Origin: Anaerolineae bacterium
Lineage (GTDB): Bacteria > Chloroflexota > Anaerolineae > Aggregatilineales > Aggregatilineaceae
Direction: 5' to 3'
DNA length: 64,000 nucleotides
Assembly: GCA_018432315.1 (NCBI GenBank)
Contig: JAHDLB010000021.1
Coordinates: forward strand, 1 to 64,000
The position numbers and the translations under genes are program-made. Position 1 is the stretch's first letter; the number at the start of each line of letters is the position of its first letter. Below are positions 1-7,772 of this stretch, piece by piece. A model generated the notes under the pieces. That model saw nothing but the letters and a program-made list of their open reading frames with translations. It had not been told where the DNA came from and did no database searches.

Positions 1-63
1 CACGCGCGGGTCGGGCATATCCCCAAAGTAGACTTCCAGGCTGACGTGCGCTTCGTCGTCCAT
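1..63 (-). CDS. N-terminal fragment, possible ISAs1-family transposase
   Basis: Only the first 21 codons are in the window; the frame runs off the left edge. The ATG at 63-61 is preceded by a clear AGAAGAGG ribosome binding site. The visible protein contains L-E-V-Y-F-G-D-M-P-D-P-R, which resembles the start of ISAs1-type (H-repeat associated) transposases, where a short hydrophobic stretch is followed by D-P-R. With so little sequence this is a suggestion only; any protein with an acidic N-terminus could match by chance. Confidence 0.35.
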   Translation of the reverse strand, partial: MDDEAHVSLEVYFGDMPDPRV

Positions 64-141
64 CTCAACCTCTTCTCTCTCCGTTGCGATGGATTCTAGC
101 GCCCCCCAGCTTTTATTCACGTTTTGATGCGTTTGCCCTGG
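1..141 (-). mobile_element. possible end of an ISAs1-like insertion sequence
   Basis: The minus strand reading inward from about position 140 begins CAGGGCAAACGCATCAAAAC and leads, after a short leader, to the start of a transposase-like reading frame at 63. A CAGGGC-type end followed by a short leader and a protein with a D-P-R motif near its N-terminus resembles ISAs1-family elements. The other end is outside the window, so neither the inverted repeat pair nor a target duplication can be checked. Confidence 0.35.
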
Positions 142-286
142 TAGGGGGCTGCCGTGTAGGGGCGCTGGCAGGGGCCGCCTCGCGCATGTTGGCTCCCATC
201 CGGCGCCGGATTCGCGTTGTCGTCGGGACGCCCCGGCGTGTTATACTTGGGCGCAGCGATGGCTTCCTGCGCATGTCGAGGCGACT

Positions 287-1267
287 ATGTCTTTCCAGAA
301 TCTACAAACCAGCCGCGTCGTCCAGGCGGTGTTTATCACGTTCGTGCTGGGGATCGTCTTCAGTTTCTCGGCCCAGTTCGTGTACGCGTTGGTTCGCGTG
401 GCGGGCGTCGTGTCCGACCTGGACTCCGGCGCCACCATCGAGGAACAGCAGGATCAGCTCCAGGACGAAATGGATCGCATCCTCCAGGAATCGACCGATC
501 CCTCGTCGGCGCTCAACACCCTGTCGATGGTGGCCTGGGCGCTGACGGCAGGCGCGACGTACTTCATGGCCCGCCGCACCGCCCGCAAATACGCCACGTC
601 CCCCCAACAGGCGGTGGGCTATGGCGCCGCCATCGGCCTCGGCGTGTTCTTCCTGTACGGGCTGTGCATTTGCAGCGCGTCGGTCACGTTCCCGGTGCAG
701 CTCCTGTTCCTGGGCCTGATCGTCGCGGGCGGCATCTTCGGCGGCCAGTCGGCCAGCACGAGCCTGGGGCAGACGCCCGCTAGGCGCGACGTGACGCCCG
801 GCCCGTCCGGCTTCCCGGCAGGTCCCGAACAGGTCTCACCTCCTCCCACGCCCGGCGGCAGCCCGGAGACGTACTACAACATGGGCGTGATGGCCGCGCT
901 GGGCGGTCGCCGCGAGGAAGCGCGCCAGCACTTCACGCGCGTGCTCCAGATGCAGCCGCGCCACGTGCCCGCCTGGCTCCAACTGGCGAACCTGGCCGAC
1001 ACGCCCGAGCAGGCGTGGGGCTACATCCAGCAGGCGCGCGCGATCAGCCCGCACGATCCGGCGGTCGTCGAGGCGGTGAGCGTCATCGAGCCGAAGCTCG
1101 CCGCCCGCGCGGACCAGGAACCGCCGCGCGCCCAGCCGCCCTACCGCGGCGCGCCGGACGATGACGCGGACATCCCGCGCGGGACGCTGCCGGCCAGTCC
1201 CGATCAGCCGCCGGACGAGAGCACACAGGACCCAGAGGACGCTCCCCCACCCCCGCCAACCCCATGA
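287..1267 (+). CDS. membrane protein with cytoplasmic TPR-like region
   Basis: The 326-residue protein has a membrane segment at about residues 13-38, a coiled acidic stretch (42-70), a second hydrophobic stretch near 80-95, a third at about 111-153, then a Pro-rich linker. A TPR-like pair of helices follows (about 194-265, with A-L-G-G-R-R-E-E-A-R and a Q-P repeat boundary). The tail is rich in Pro, Asp and Glu. GAGG sits six bases before the ATG, and a weak promoter (TTGTCG at 217, TATACT at 242) lies upstream. TPRs usually mediate protein contacts, so a scaffold role is possible. I do not recognise a named family. Confidence 0.75.
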   Translation: MSFQNLQTSRVVQAVFITFVLGIVFSFSAQFVYALVRVAGVVSDLDSGATIEEQQDQLQDEMDRILQESTDPSSALNTLSMVAWALTAGATYFMARRTARKYATSPQQAVGYGAAIGLGVFFLYGLCICSASVTFPVQLLFLGLIVAGGIFGGQSASTSLGQTPARRDVTPGPSGFPAGPEQVSPPPTPGGSPETYYNMGVMAALGGRREEARQHFTRVLQMQPRHVPAWLQLANLADTPEQAWGYIQQARAISPHDPAVVEAVSVIEPKLAARADQEPPRAQPPYRGAPDDDADIPRGTLPASPDQPPDESTQDPEDAPPPPPTP

Positions 1268-1342
1268 GTCCGGGCAACTTCGAGCGTAGCAACGGCGTTT
1301 TCCCGCCGGATGATTCGGATCCGCCAGAAAGGACCGCAAAGA

Positions 1343-2317
1343 ATGCCCCTTTATGACAAGCCGCTAGAGGAGTTACAGGTTTACCTGCCGGAGCGCGACG
1401 AGCCGGACGATTTCGACGCCTTCTGGGGAGACACGCTCGCCCAGACGCGCCAGCACCCGCTGGCTCCCCGGTTCGAGCCGGTCGATTTTGGCCTGCGCAC
1501 GGTCGACACCTTCGACGTCACCTATGCCGGATACGGCGGGCAGCCGGTCAAGGGCTGGCTGCTGCTGCCGCGCCAGCGCCAGGGACCGCTGCCCTGCGTG
1601 GTGCAGTTCATCGGCTACGGCGGCGGGCGCGGGTTCCCGCTCAACTGGCTGACGTGGAGCGCCGCCGGGTTCGCCAACCTGGTCATGGACACGCGCGGGC
1701 AGGGCAGCGTCTGGTTGAAGGGCGACACGCCCGACATCCCTGCCGACGGCGCGAACCCGTCCGTGCCCGGCTTCATGACCCAGGGCGTGCTGGACCCCAA
1801 GACCTACTATTACCGGCGCGTGTTCTCCGACGCGGTGCGGGCCGTCGAGGCGGCGCGCCAGCACGACGCCGTCGACGCGGACCGGGTGGCCGCTGCCGGC
1901 GGCAGCCAGGGCGGCGGGATCAGCCTCGCCGTCGCCGGGCTGGTGCCCGATCTCCCGGTCGTCATGCCGGATGTGCCGTTCCTGTGCCACTACCGCCGCG
2001 CGATGGAGATCACCGACAAGCAGCCGTACTACGAGCTGGTCACGTTCTGCAAGCGCCACCGCGACCGGGTCCCCGCCGTCTTTCGCACGCTGTCCTACTT
2101 CGATGGCCTGAACTTCGCCGCGCGGGCCAAAGCGCGGGCGCTGTTCTCCGTCGCGCTCATGGACGAAACGTGCCCGCCATCGACCGTCTACGCCGCGTAC
2201 AACCACTACGCCGGGCCGAAGGACATCCGCATCTGGCCGTACAACGATCACGAGGGCGGTGAGGTCTACCAGCAGATGGAGCAGATCGACTTCCTGGCCG
2301 GGTTGTGGCTCGCGTGA
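1343..2317 (+). CDS. acetylxylan esterase / cephalosporin-C deacetylase family (CE7)
   Basis: An alpha/beta hydrolase of 324 residues, the usual length of CE7 deacetylases, which remove acetyl groups from xylo-oligosaccharides and other small acetylated compounds in the cytoplasm. The nucleophile is Ser188 in G-G-S-Q-G-G. Asp274 (M-D-E-T-C-P-P) and His303 (N-D-H-E-G-G) complete the triad. The family's R-G-Q-G loop is present at about 118-121. The ATG at 1343 was chosen because AAAGGA precedes it and the protein then begins at the family's normal N-terminus; an upstream in-frame ATG at 1310 has no ribosome binding site. The ferredoxin-like gene follows almost directly. Confidence 0.9.
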   Translation: MPLYDKPLEELQVYLPERDEPDDFDAFWGDTLAQTRQHPLAPRFEPVDFGLRTVDTFDVTYAGYGGQPVKGWLLLPRQRQGPLPCVVQFIGYGGGRGFPLNWLTWSAAGFANLVMDTRGQGSVWLKGDTPDIPADGANPSVPGFMTQGVLDPKTYYYRRVFSDAVRAVEAARQHDAVDADRVAAAGGSQGGGISLAVAGLVPDLPVVMPDVPFLCHYRRAMEITDKQPYYELVTFCKRHRDRVPAVFRTLSYFDGLNFAARAKARALFSVALMDETCPPSTVYAAYNHYAGPKDIRIWPYNDHEGGEVYQQMEQIDFLAGLWLA

Positions 2318-2328
2318 GGGGGCGAACC

Positions 2329-3249
2329 GTGGCGACCGCGCTCCGCCGCCTGGCCGCGCTCGTGGCCGGAGCCGCCGCGGCGCTGTGGCTGGTCGGCGAG
2401 CGCGGGCACCTGATGCTGCCCTCGACGCGCGCCCTGCTGCGCGAAATGGGGCAGCGCCGCCTGCCCCGCAGTCACTTCTGGCACGCGTACGTCTACGGGC
2501 GCTGGACGAAGCAGTACCTCGGCTGGGCGATCAAGGTCGCCTTCCCGCGCATCCACCCCGTCGCGGGCCGGCGGCGCTGGGCGGACCAGTATCACGGCAA
2601 AATCGTGCCGACCGAGCTGGCGAAGGCGCTCGTCACGGTCGGCCAGCCGGTCCCGCGCCAGGACCTGGAGCACATCATCCCCTACGCCACCGCGCGCGAG
2701 ATCGTGCTCAGCGGCCCGCCGGATGTGGCCGCTTACGAGTGCGCCTGCCGCGCGGCGCGGCCCAACCCCTGCCAGCCGACGCAGGTCTGCATGATCGTCG
2801 GGCAGCCGTTCGTCGATTTCGTGCTGGAGCACCACCCCGCCACCAGCCGCCGCCTCACCCAGGATGAAGCCGTCGCGCTGCTGGAGGCCGAGCGGGCGCG
2901 GGGGCACATCCACGCGGCGTACTTCCGCGACGTGATGCTCAACCGCTTCTACGCGATCTGCAACTGCTGCGCGTGCTGCTGTGGCGGGCTGGAGGCCATG
3001 CGGCGCGGCGTGCCGATGGTCGCCGCGTCGGGCTACGTCGCGCAGGTGGCCGGGGATCGCTGCCTGGGCTGCGGCACCTGCGCGGACGCCTGCCCGTTCG
3101 ACGCGATCGCCGTCGACGAGGTGGCGGTGGTGGATTGGGAGGGCTGCATGGGCTGCGGCGTGTGCGAGGCGCAGTGCCCGGAGGACGCGATCGCGCTCGT
3201 GGCGGACGCGCGCAAGGGCGCCCCGCTCGACGTCCGCGCGCTAGCCTGA
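2329..3249 (+). CDS. membrane-anchored 4Fe-4S ferredoxin-like protein
   Basis: The product is 306 residues with a hydrophobic N-terminal segment (about 7-23). The C-terminus holds two classical 4Fe-4S motifs, C-L-G-C-G-T-C-A-D-A-C-P (245-256) and C-M-G-C-G-V-C-E-A-Q-C-P (273-284). Ahead of them lies an extra cysteine-rich stretch, C-N-C-C-A-C-C-C-G-G (211-220), plus C138, C140, C148 and C154, so more metal may be bound than the two clusters need. The GTG at 2329 was chosen because GAGGGGG ends six bases before it; GTG codons at 2305 and 2314 lack a site. It starts 11 bases after the esterase stop. Electron transfer is likely; the partner is unknown. Its last nine bases overlap the converging SGNH gene. 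Confidence 0.8.
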   Translation: MATALRRLAALVAGAAAALWLVGERGHLMLPSTRALLREMGQRRLPRSHFWHAYVYGRWTKQYLGWAIKVAFPRIHPVAGRRRWADQYHGKIVPTELAKALVTVGQPVPRQDLEHIIPYATAREIVLSGPPDVAAYECACRAARPNPCQPTQVCMIVGQPFVDFVLEHHPATSRRLTQDEAVALLEAERARGHIHAAYFRDVMLNRFYAICNCCACCCGGLEAMRRGVPMVAASGYVAQVAGDRCLGCGTCADACPFDAIAVDEVAVVDWEGCMGCGVCEAQCPEDAIALVADARKGAPLDVRALA

Positions 3250-4566
3250 GCCGCACGCCGCCAGGGGATCGACCGGGATGTCCGGCGGCGCGTCCACGTA
3301 GCCGCGCGCGGCCAGCTCGTTCGCCAGCGCCGTGCCGAACAGGCAGGTCCCGGTCGGGTTGAAGTGCCGGTCGAGCACGTAATAGGCGTGCTGTCCGGTC
3401 TGCTCGTGGAAGTCGATGAACAGATCGGTCGGGTTGATCACGGCGATATCCAGCCGGTCGAGCAGCGCCAGCATGCGCTGCTGCGGGTACCACAGGTCCC
3501 ACTCGCGGCCCGCCTCTTCGAGCGCGGGCTCGTAGCGCCAGTCGTCGTACTGCACGATCATGTGCGGCGGGACGATCGCCACGACGAACTCGGCGCCGTC
3601 CTCGGTCACCGCATCCCGGAAGGCGACCAGCAGCGCCTCGGTGAGCCGCCATGCCGCCTGCCACGCGTCGTCCGGCTCGGTGAAGAACACTTCCAGCGGC
3701 GTGGACAGCACGTCGGCGGCGGGCAGGCGCGGCCCGCGCGCGCCGTCCTCCGAGTCGCCATCGTCATCGCCGCCCGTCAGCGCATCGCGGACCCGCCGGG
3801 GCGCGTCGCGCAGCACGCGGTACGTGATCGAATGGGCGTTCAGCCAGCCGATGACGTTTTCGGGAAAGGGCTGGACGAGGTACGGGCGCGTCTTGTCCAC
3901 GTAATCCCAGGGATGTTCGACCAGCGCGCCGGATTCGTCCAGCGTGAAAAAGGGGCGTGTCTGGGCGAGCAGCTCCGGCGGCTCCCACTGGGCGATAGCG
4001 TTGTCGCCGATGTCGTTCTCGACGAACATCACCAGCAGCACGATATCCGCGTCCAGCGTGCTGCCGTACGCCTCGTAGAGCAGGTATTCGCGGTCGGTGC
4101 CGAAGCCGGGCGAGCCGAGGTTGACCACGTCGACGCGCCGGTCGCCCGCGCTCAGCCGGTCGGCCAGCCACGCCGTCCACCCCTCGTCGAGCGGTACTTC
4201 CCACCCCGCCGTATACGAATCGCCTATCGCGACGATCCGCGTGGCGCCGTCGGGCGGCGCCGGTTCGATGTCGGGGCCGCGCAGGCCGAGCGCGTTCAAC
4301 CGCACATCGACCTCGAATTCGGTGTTGCCCCGCACGAATCCCCTGGTCGTGAACCGGTCGTAGGGGGGCAGCATGACGCCGACCCGGCGGCTGATCGCCT
4401 GGTAGTCGGCGTTACCAGGGCGCGGGATCAGGTGAAACGTGCGCGCCAGCGCGTCGACCACCAGGGCGCTGATCAACAGCCCGAAAGCGATCATCACCAG
4501 CTTGTGACGCCAGCGAAGCCGGACGGGGGCGCGAGGCTCCGGGTTGGGTGAATGTGTCAAGGCCAC
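3241..4566 (-). CDS. SGNH/GDSL-type hydrolase, membrane anchored
   Basis: A 441-residue protein with one N-terminal membrane segment (about 21-41) and an extracytoplasmic SGNH hydrolase domain. Block I is I-G-D-S-Y-T-A-G-W with Ser117; block II glycine is in N-L-G-S-P-G-F-G; block III is E-N-D-I-G-D; the catalytic D-x-x-H is in L-D-R-H-F-N-P at about 393-396. SGNH proteins of this layout deacylate or acylate surface glycans and lipids; the substrate cannot be read from sequence. The frame opens with GTG and only a weak AGGT upstream, so a start slightly downstream is possible. It converges with the ferredoxin-like gene. Confidence 0.85.
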   Translation of the reverse strand: MALTHSPNPEPRAPVRLRWRHKLVMIAFGLLISALVVDALARTFHLIPRPGNADYQAISRRVGVMLPPYDRFTTRGFVRGNTEFEVDVRLNALGLRGPDIEPAPPDGATRIVAIGDSYTAGWEVPLDEGWTAWLADRLSAGDRRVDVVNLGSPGFGTDREYLLYEAYGSTLDADIVLLVMFVENDIGDNAIAQWEPPELLAQTRPFFTLDESGALVEHPWDYVDKTRPYLVQPFPENVIGWLNAHSITYRVLRDAPRRVRDALTGGDDDGDSEDGARGPRLPAADVLSTPLEVFFTEPDDAWQAAWRLTEALLVAFRDAVTEDGAEFVVAIVPPHMIVQYDDWRYEPALEEAGREWDLWYPQQRMLALLDRLDIAVINPTDLFIDFHEQTGQHAYYVLDRHFNPTGTCLFGTALANELAARGYVDAPPDIPVDPLAACGSG

Positions 4567-4660
4567 ACCTGCGCGATCAGAATGCCCGCCCAGTATAACG
4601 TGCTCGTCACGGTTACCAACAGGATGGCGCTGGGCGGGGGAAGGTCCCCAACGCAGCGTG

Positions 4661-4682
4661 GCCCGCCGATTTCTCGGCGGGC
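4661..4682. terminator. perfect 9-bp hairpin downstream of the FKBP gene
   Basis: GCCCGCCGA at 4661-4669 pairs perfectly with TCGGCGGGC at 4674-4682 around a TTTC loop. It lies 56 bases beyond the stop of the minus-strand FKBP gene, in the direction of its transcription, and before the divergent SGNH start. Neither side has a T run, so it is a hairpin that may slow or protect transcripts rather than a canonical intrinsic terminator. Confidence 0.4.
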
Positions 4683-4738
4683 AGTTGCTGTCATGATGGT
4701 GTCATGGCGCGCGGCTTCAGCCCGGCGCGCAGGCCGGA

Positions 4739-5167
4739 TCAGCCAATCTCGACGAGCTGGATCTCGAACGTCAGATCCTGACCGGCCAGCGGGTGGTTGG
4801 CATCGAGCTTGACCGCCGCCTCACCCACCTCGGCCACGGTGACCAGCGCCACGTCGCCGTTCGTCTGCCGGACCTGAAGCTGCTGGCCGACCTCGGGCGT
4901 GATGTCGGGCGGAAACTGGTCGCGCCCCACGGCGAGGATCAGGTCGTCCCGGCGCGGGCCGTACGCCTGGTCCGCCGCGATGGTGACCGTCTTGCTCTCA
5001 CCGGCGGTCATGCCGATCACGGCATTCTCGAAGCCGGGGATCACCTGGCCTTCGCCCAGCGTGAACTGCAGCGGTTCGCGCTCGACCGACGAATCGAAGA
5101 CGGTCCCATCGTTGAGCCTGCCGGTGTAGTGGACCTTGACGGTGTCATTGGTTTGTGCTTGAGCCAT
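4739..5167 (-). CDS. SlyD-like FKBP peptidyl-prolyl cis-trans isomerase
   Basis: A 142-residue protein with the FKBP core split by an insert-in-flap, as in SlyD. It opens with [16 protein letters not shown] (13-28), then [10 protein letters not shown] near 40-50. It closes with the SlyD signature [13 protein letters not shown]. It speeds proline isomerisation and acts as a folding helper in the cytoplasm. The His-rich nickel-binding tail of E. coli SlyD is absent, so a nickel role is not supported. The ATG at 5167 is preceded by AAAAGGA; longer upstream frames lack a site and encode non-family sequence. Confidence 0.92.
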   Translation of the reverse strand: MAQAQTNDTVKVHYTGRLNDGTVFDSSVEREPLQFTLGEGQVIPGFENAVIGMTAGESKTVTIAADQAYGPRRDDLILAVGRDQFPPDITPEVGQQLQVRQTNGDVALVTVAEVGEAAVKLDANHPLAGQDLTFEIQLVEIG

Positions 5168-5323
5168 GATTTTTCCTTTTCGTACTCCGCTCGTGCAATT
5201 GCCCCTCCTCGTCCCGGTCGCCCGGCAGAATCGAAAACCGATACGCGGAGGCGCATCTACCATACACTGCCATCTGACTGAACGGGAAAACATCGAGAGG
5301 GGACTTGACTAGAGTCTCGCAGG

Positions 5324-5381
5324 AACGGCGCCGTTTGCCCAATCCGGCGCGCTGGTCTATCCCCGCCAATCGACTTATAAT
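5324..5381 (+). promoter_or_regulatory. intergenic region with palindrome and -10 box for the sensor kinase gene
   Basis: TATAAT at 5376-5381 lies 34 bases before the kinase ATG; the -35 side has no good match to TTGACA. A 12-base perfect palindrome, AACGGCGCCGTT, sits at 5324-5335 between the divergent FKBP and kinase genes and could be an operator. The -10 box is clear; the operator role is a guess. Confidence 0.4.
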
Positions 5382-5414
5382 GACCGCTGGATTGTCGCGT
5401 CGCTGTAGAACGCC

Positions 5415-7772
5415 ATGAACGAAGCTATGAGTGAAGCCGCCACCCAACCGACTCCCTCCCCCGGCCATCGCAAGCCGACCAGCCTGCGAGCGCGTTGGCG
5501 GTTCTCGTTCTTCCTCGGGTTGAACCTGTTGGTCCTGTTCGTGGCGGGGATCGCAAGTTTGATCATCGCCCTGGAACGGCGTCACGCGCTGCTCCAGCTT
5601 CACGAGGCGGCGGTCGAGCAGGTGGCGCTCGACACCCGGATCGCGCTCGACGATGTGGAGCGGCTGCTGGCGTATGCCGGGGACACGCTCGCGCCGGAGA
5701 GCGCAGCGGGCCCGGACCTCGCCCGGCTGGAGGCGGCGCATCCGGCGCTGTGCTCGGTGCGGATCGTGGACGTGGACAGCACCGCCGCGCTCGATAGGGT
5801 CCGCGCAGCGCCCTGTACGGGGGCGGCGGGCGCAGGGCTGGCTTCCGGCATGCTGAGGGTGCAGGTTCCCATCCGCGGCGAGGGGATGATCGTCGCGGAA
5901 CTGGACCCGGCCCAACTGTGGAGCGGCGTCGTGGGCGGGGCGCTGGGCGATCACGGGTACGCGGCCCTGCTGGACGAGTCGGGGGCGGTGCTCGCCGCGC
6001 CGCCGGACCTGTCGCTCGCGCCGGAGCGCGATCCGGCTGAATTCGACTCGGTGCGGCACGCGCTGGACGGCGATCCCGCGCTGCAAGTCTATCGCGGCCT
6101 GGAAGGCGAATGGGTCGTCGGGCGTGCCGAGCGCCTGCCGGAGACGGGACTGCTCGTCCTGACCGAGACGCCGCTGACAGCCGTGTTTCCGACCCTGGCG
6201 CGCGGAGCGGCGCTGTGGGGGCTGGCCTTCCTGCTGACCGCGCTGGCGGGCGAGACGCTGATTCACCGCATCATGCGGACCGTGATGGCGCCCTTCGGCA
6301 TCCTGCACCAGGGTGCGCGCGCCGTCAGCCAGGGCGACTACCACTACCGCATCCGGCTGCCAGCCGGCGCCGAGCGCGAAATCGTGGAGCTGGGCGCAGC
6401 CTTCAACGCCATGATCGCGCAGTTGCAGGCGAGCCGGCGCCAGATCGACGCGTACACCCACGAGATGGAGGACATCGTCGAGCTGCGCGCCCGCGAGCTG
6501 TCGCGCAAGGCGATGCAGCTCGAAGTCGCCGCCGACGTGTCGAGCAAGATCGCCACCATTCTCGATCCGACGGGCCTGATCGACGAAGTGACCGGCCTGA
6601 TCAAGGACCGCTTCGAGGTGTACCACGTCGAGATCCTGTTGTTGGACGGCGCGGGCAAAACGCTCCAGCCGGTCCGGCAGCGCGAGCCGGACGCGACCGC
6701 GCCGATCAGCCTGCGCGACGCCGATCACAGCGTGCTGGCCTGGGTGGCGCGCTACGGCGAAACGGTCTACGTGCCGGACGTGTCCGAGGACGAGCGCTAC
6801 CGGAGCCACCCCACGCTGCCCGCCAGCCGGTGCGAGCTGGCGATCCCGCTCGTGTTCGCCGGGCAGACGATCGGCGTGCTGAACCTGGAAGACGACCACC
6901 AGGACGCGTTCCCCCGCGACGAGATTGCCGTGCTGGAGAGTCTCGCCAACGAGATCGCCGTCTCGATCCACAACGCGCGCCTGTTCGACGCGCTGGAAAC
7001 GGCCAACCGCGAGCTGGCCCAGGCGACCATGGAGGCCAACCAGGCGCACATGCTCAAGTCGCGGTTTCTGCTCAATGCCTCGCACAAGCTGCGCACGCCG
7101 CTCAACGCGATCATCGGCTATTCGGAGACGATTCTGAGCGGCGTCTACGGGGCGATCCCCGACAAGGCGCTCGACCGCCAGCGGCGCATCCTCGAAAACG
7201 GGCGGATGCTCCAGGCGCTGATCGAAGACATGCTCGACCTGTCCTCGATCGAAACCGGCTACATGGAGCTGAATCTCGCCTGGGTGACGCTGCCGCCGCT
7301 GCTCGAAGAGGTGATGAACGCCGCCCACGCCCTGCACCAGACCGCCTACGGCGATCACGACCTGGCGCTGAAGATGACCATCGAGGGCGACCTGCCGCCG
7401 GTGTGGGCCGACGTCGACCGGCTGCGCTACGTCCTGATCACGCTGATGGACAACGCCGTCAAGTTCACGATGGCGGGCGAAGTGGCGATGACCGCCTGGG
7501 CCGAGGGCGACATGGTGTTCGTGGAAGTGCGCGACACGGGGCCGGGCATCCGCGAGGACGAGTTAGTCTACCTGTTCGAGCCGTTCCAGCACCAGCGCGG
7601 CAGCACGGCTTCCGGCGGCAAAGGGACCGGGCTGGGGCTGCCGGTGTCGCGCCTGCTGGCCCTGCGTCACGGCGGCGACCTGACCGCGCGCAGCACGCTG
7701 CACCAGGGCAGCACCTTCACGCTGCGGCTGCCGTCCCGGCCCGACGGCGCGCCCCCGCCCCCGGAGCGTTAG
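5415..7772 (+). CDS. membrane sensor histidine kinase with HAMP and GAF domains (altered H-box)
   Basis: The 785-residue protein reads, in order: membrane segment (about 30-50), extracytoplasmic sensor region (about 55-245), second membrane segment (about 258-280), HAMP (about 282-335), coiled coil, GAF domain (about 365-515), HisKA and HATPase_c. The phospho-acceptor is His557 in N-A-S-H-K-L-R-T-P-L-N. The residue after it is Lys558, where this family normally has Glu or Asp that acts as the general base. The ATPase domain looks intact (D-N-A-V-K-F-T, D-T-G-P-G-I, G-T-G-L-G-L-P). No response regulator is adjacent; the nearest is at 44271. Its stop codon overlaps the converging YfhO-like gene by three bases. 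ATG at 5427 is an alternative start. Confidence 0.93.
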   Translation: MNEAMSEAATQPTPSPGHRKPTSLRARWRFSFFLGLNLLVLFVAGIASLIIALERRHALLQLHEAAVEQVALDTRIALDDVERLLAYAGDTLAPESAAGPDLARLEAAHPALCSVRIVDVDSTAALDRVRAAPCTGAAGAGLASGMLRVQVPIRGEGMIVAELDPAQLWSGVVGGALGDHGYAALLDESGAVLAAPPDLSLAPERDPAEFDSVRHALDGDPALQVYRGLEGEWVVGRAERLPETGLLVLTETPLTAVFPTLARGAALWGLAFLLTALAGETLIHRIMRTVMAPFGILHQGARAVSQGDYHYRIRLPAGAEREIVELGAAFNAMIAQLQASRRQIDAYTHEMEDIVELRARELSRKAMQLEVAADVSSKIATILDPTGLIDEVTGLIKDRFEVYHVEILLLDGAGKTLQPVRQREPDATAPISLRDADHSVLAWVARYGETVYVPDVSEDERYRSHPTLPASRCELAIPLVFAGQTIGVLNLEDDHQDAFPRDEIAVLESLANEIAVSIHNARLFDALETANRELAQATMEANQAHMLKSRFLLNASHKLRTPLNAIIGYSETILSGVYGAIPDKALDRQRRILENGRMLQALIEDMLDLSSIETGYMELNLAWVTLPPLLEEVMNAAHALHQTAYGDHDLALKMTIEGDLPPVWADVDRLRYVLITLMDNAVKFTMAGEVAMTAWAEGDMVFVEVRDTGPGIREDELVYLFEPFQHQRGSTASGGKGTGLGLPVSRLLALRHGGDLTARSTLHQGSTFTLRLPSRPDGAPPPPER

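Noticed and set aside
5145-7358. A 737-codon minus-strand frame antisense to the kinase gene
   Set aside because: No domains and no ribosome binding site; it overlaps the clear kinase and the FKBP start region.
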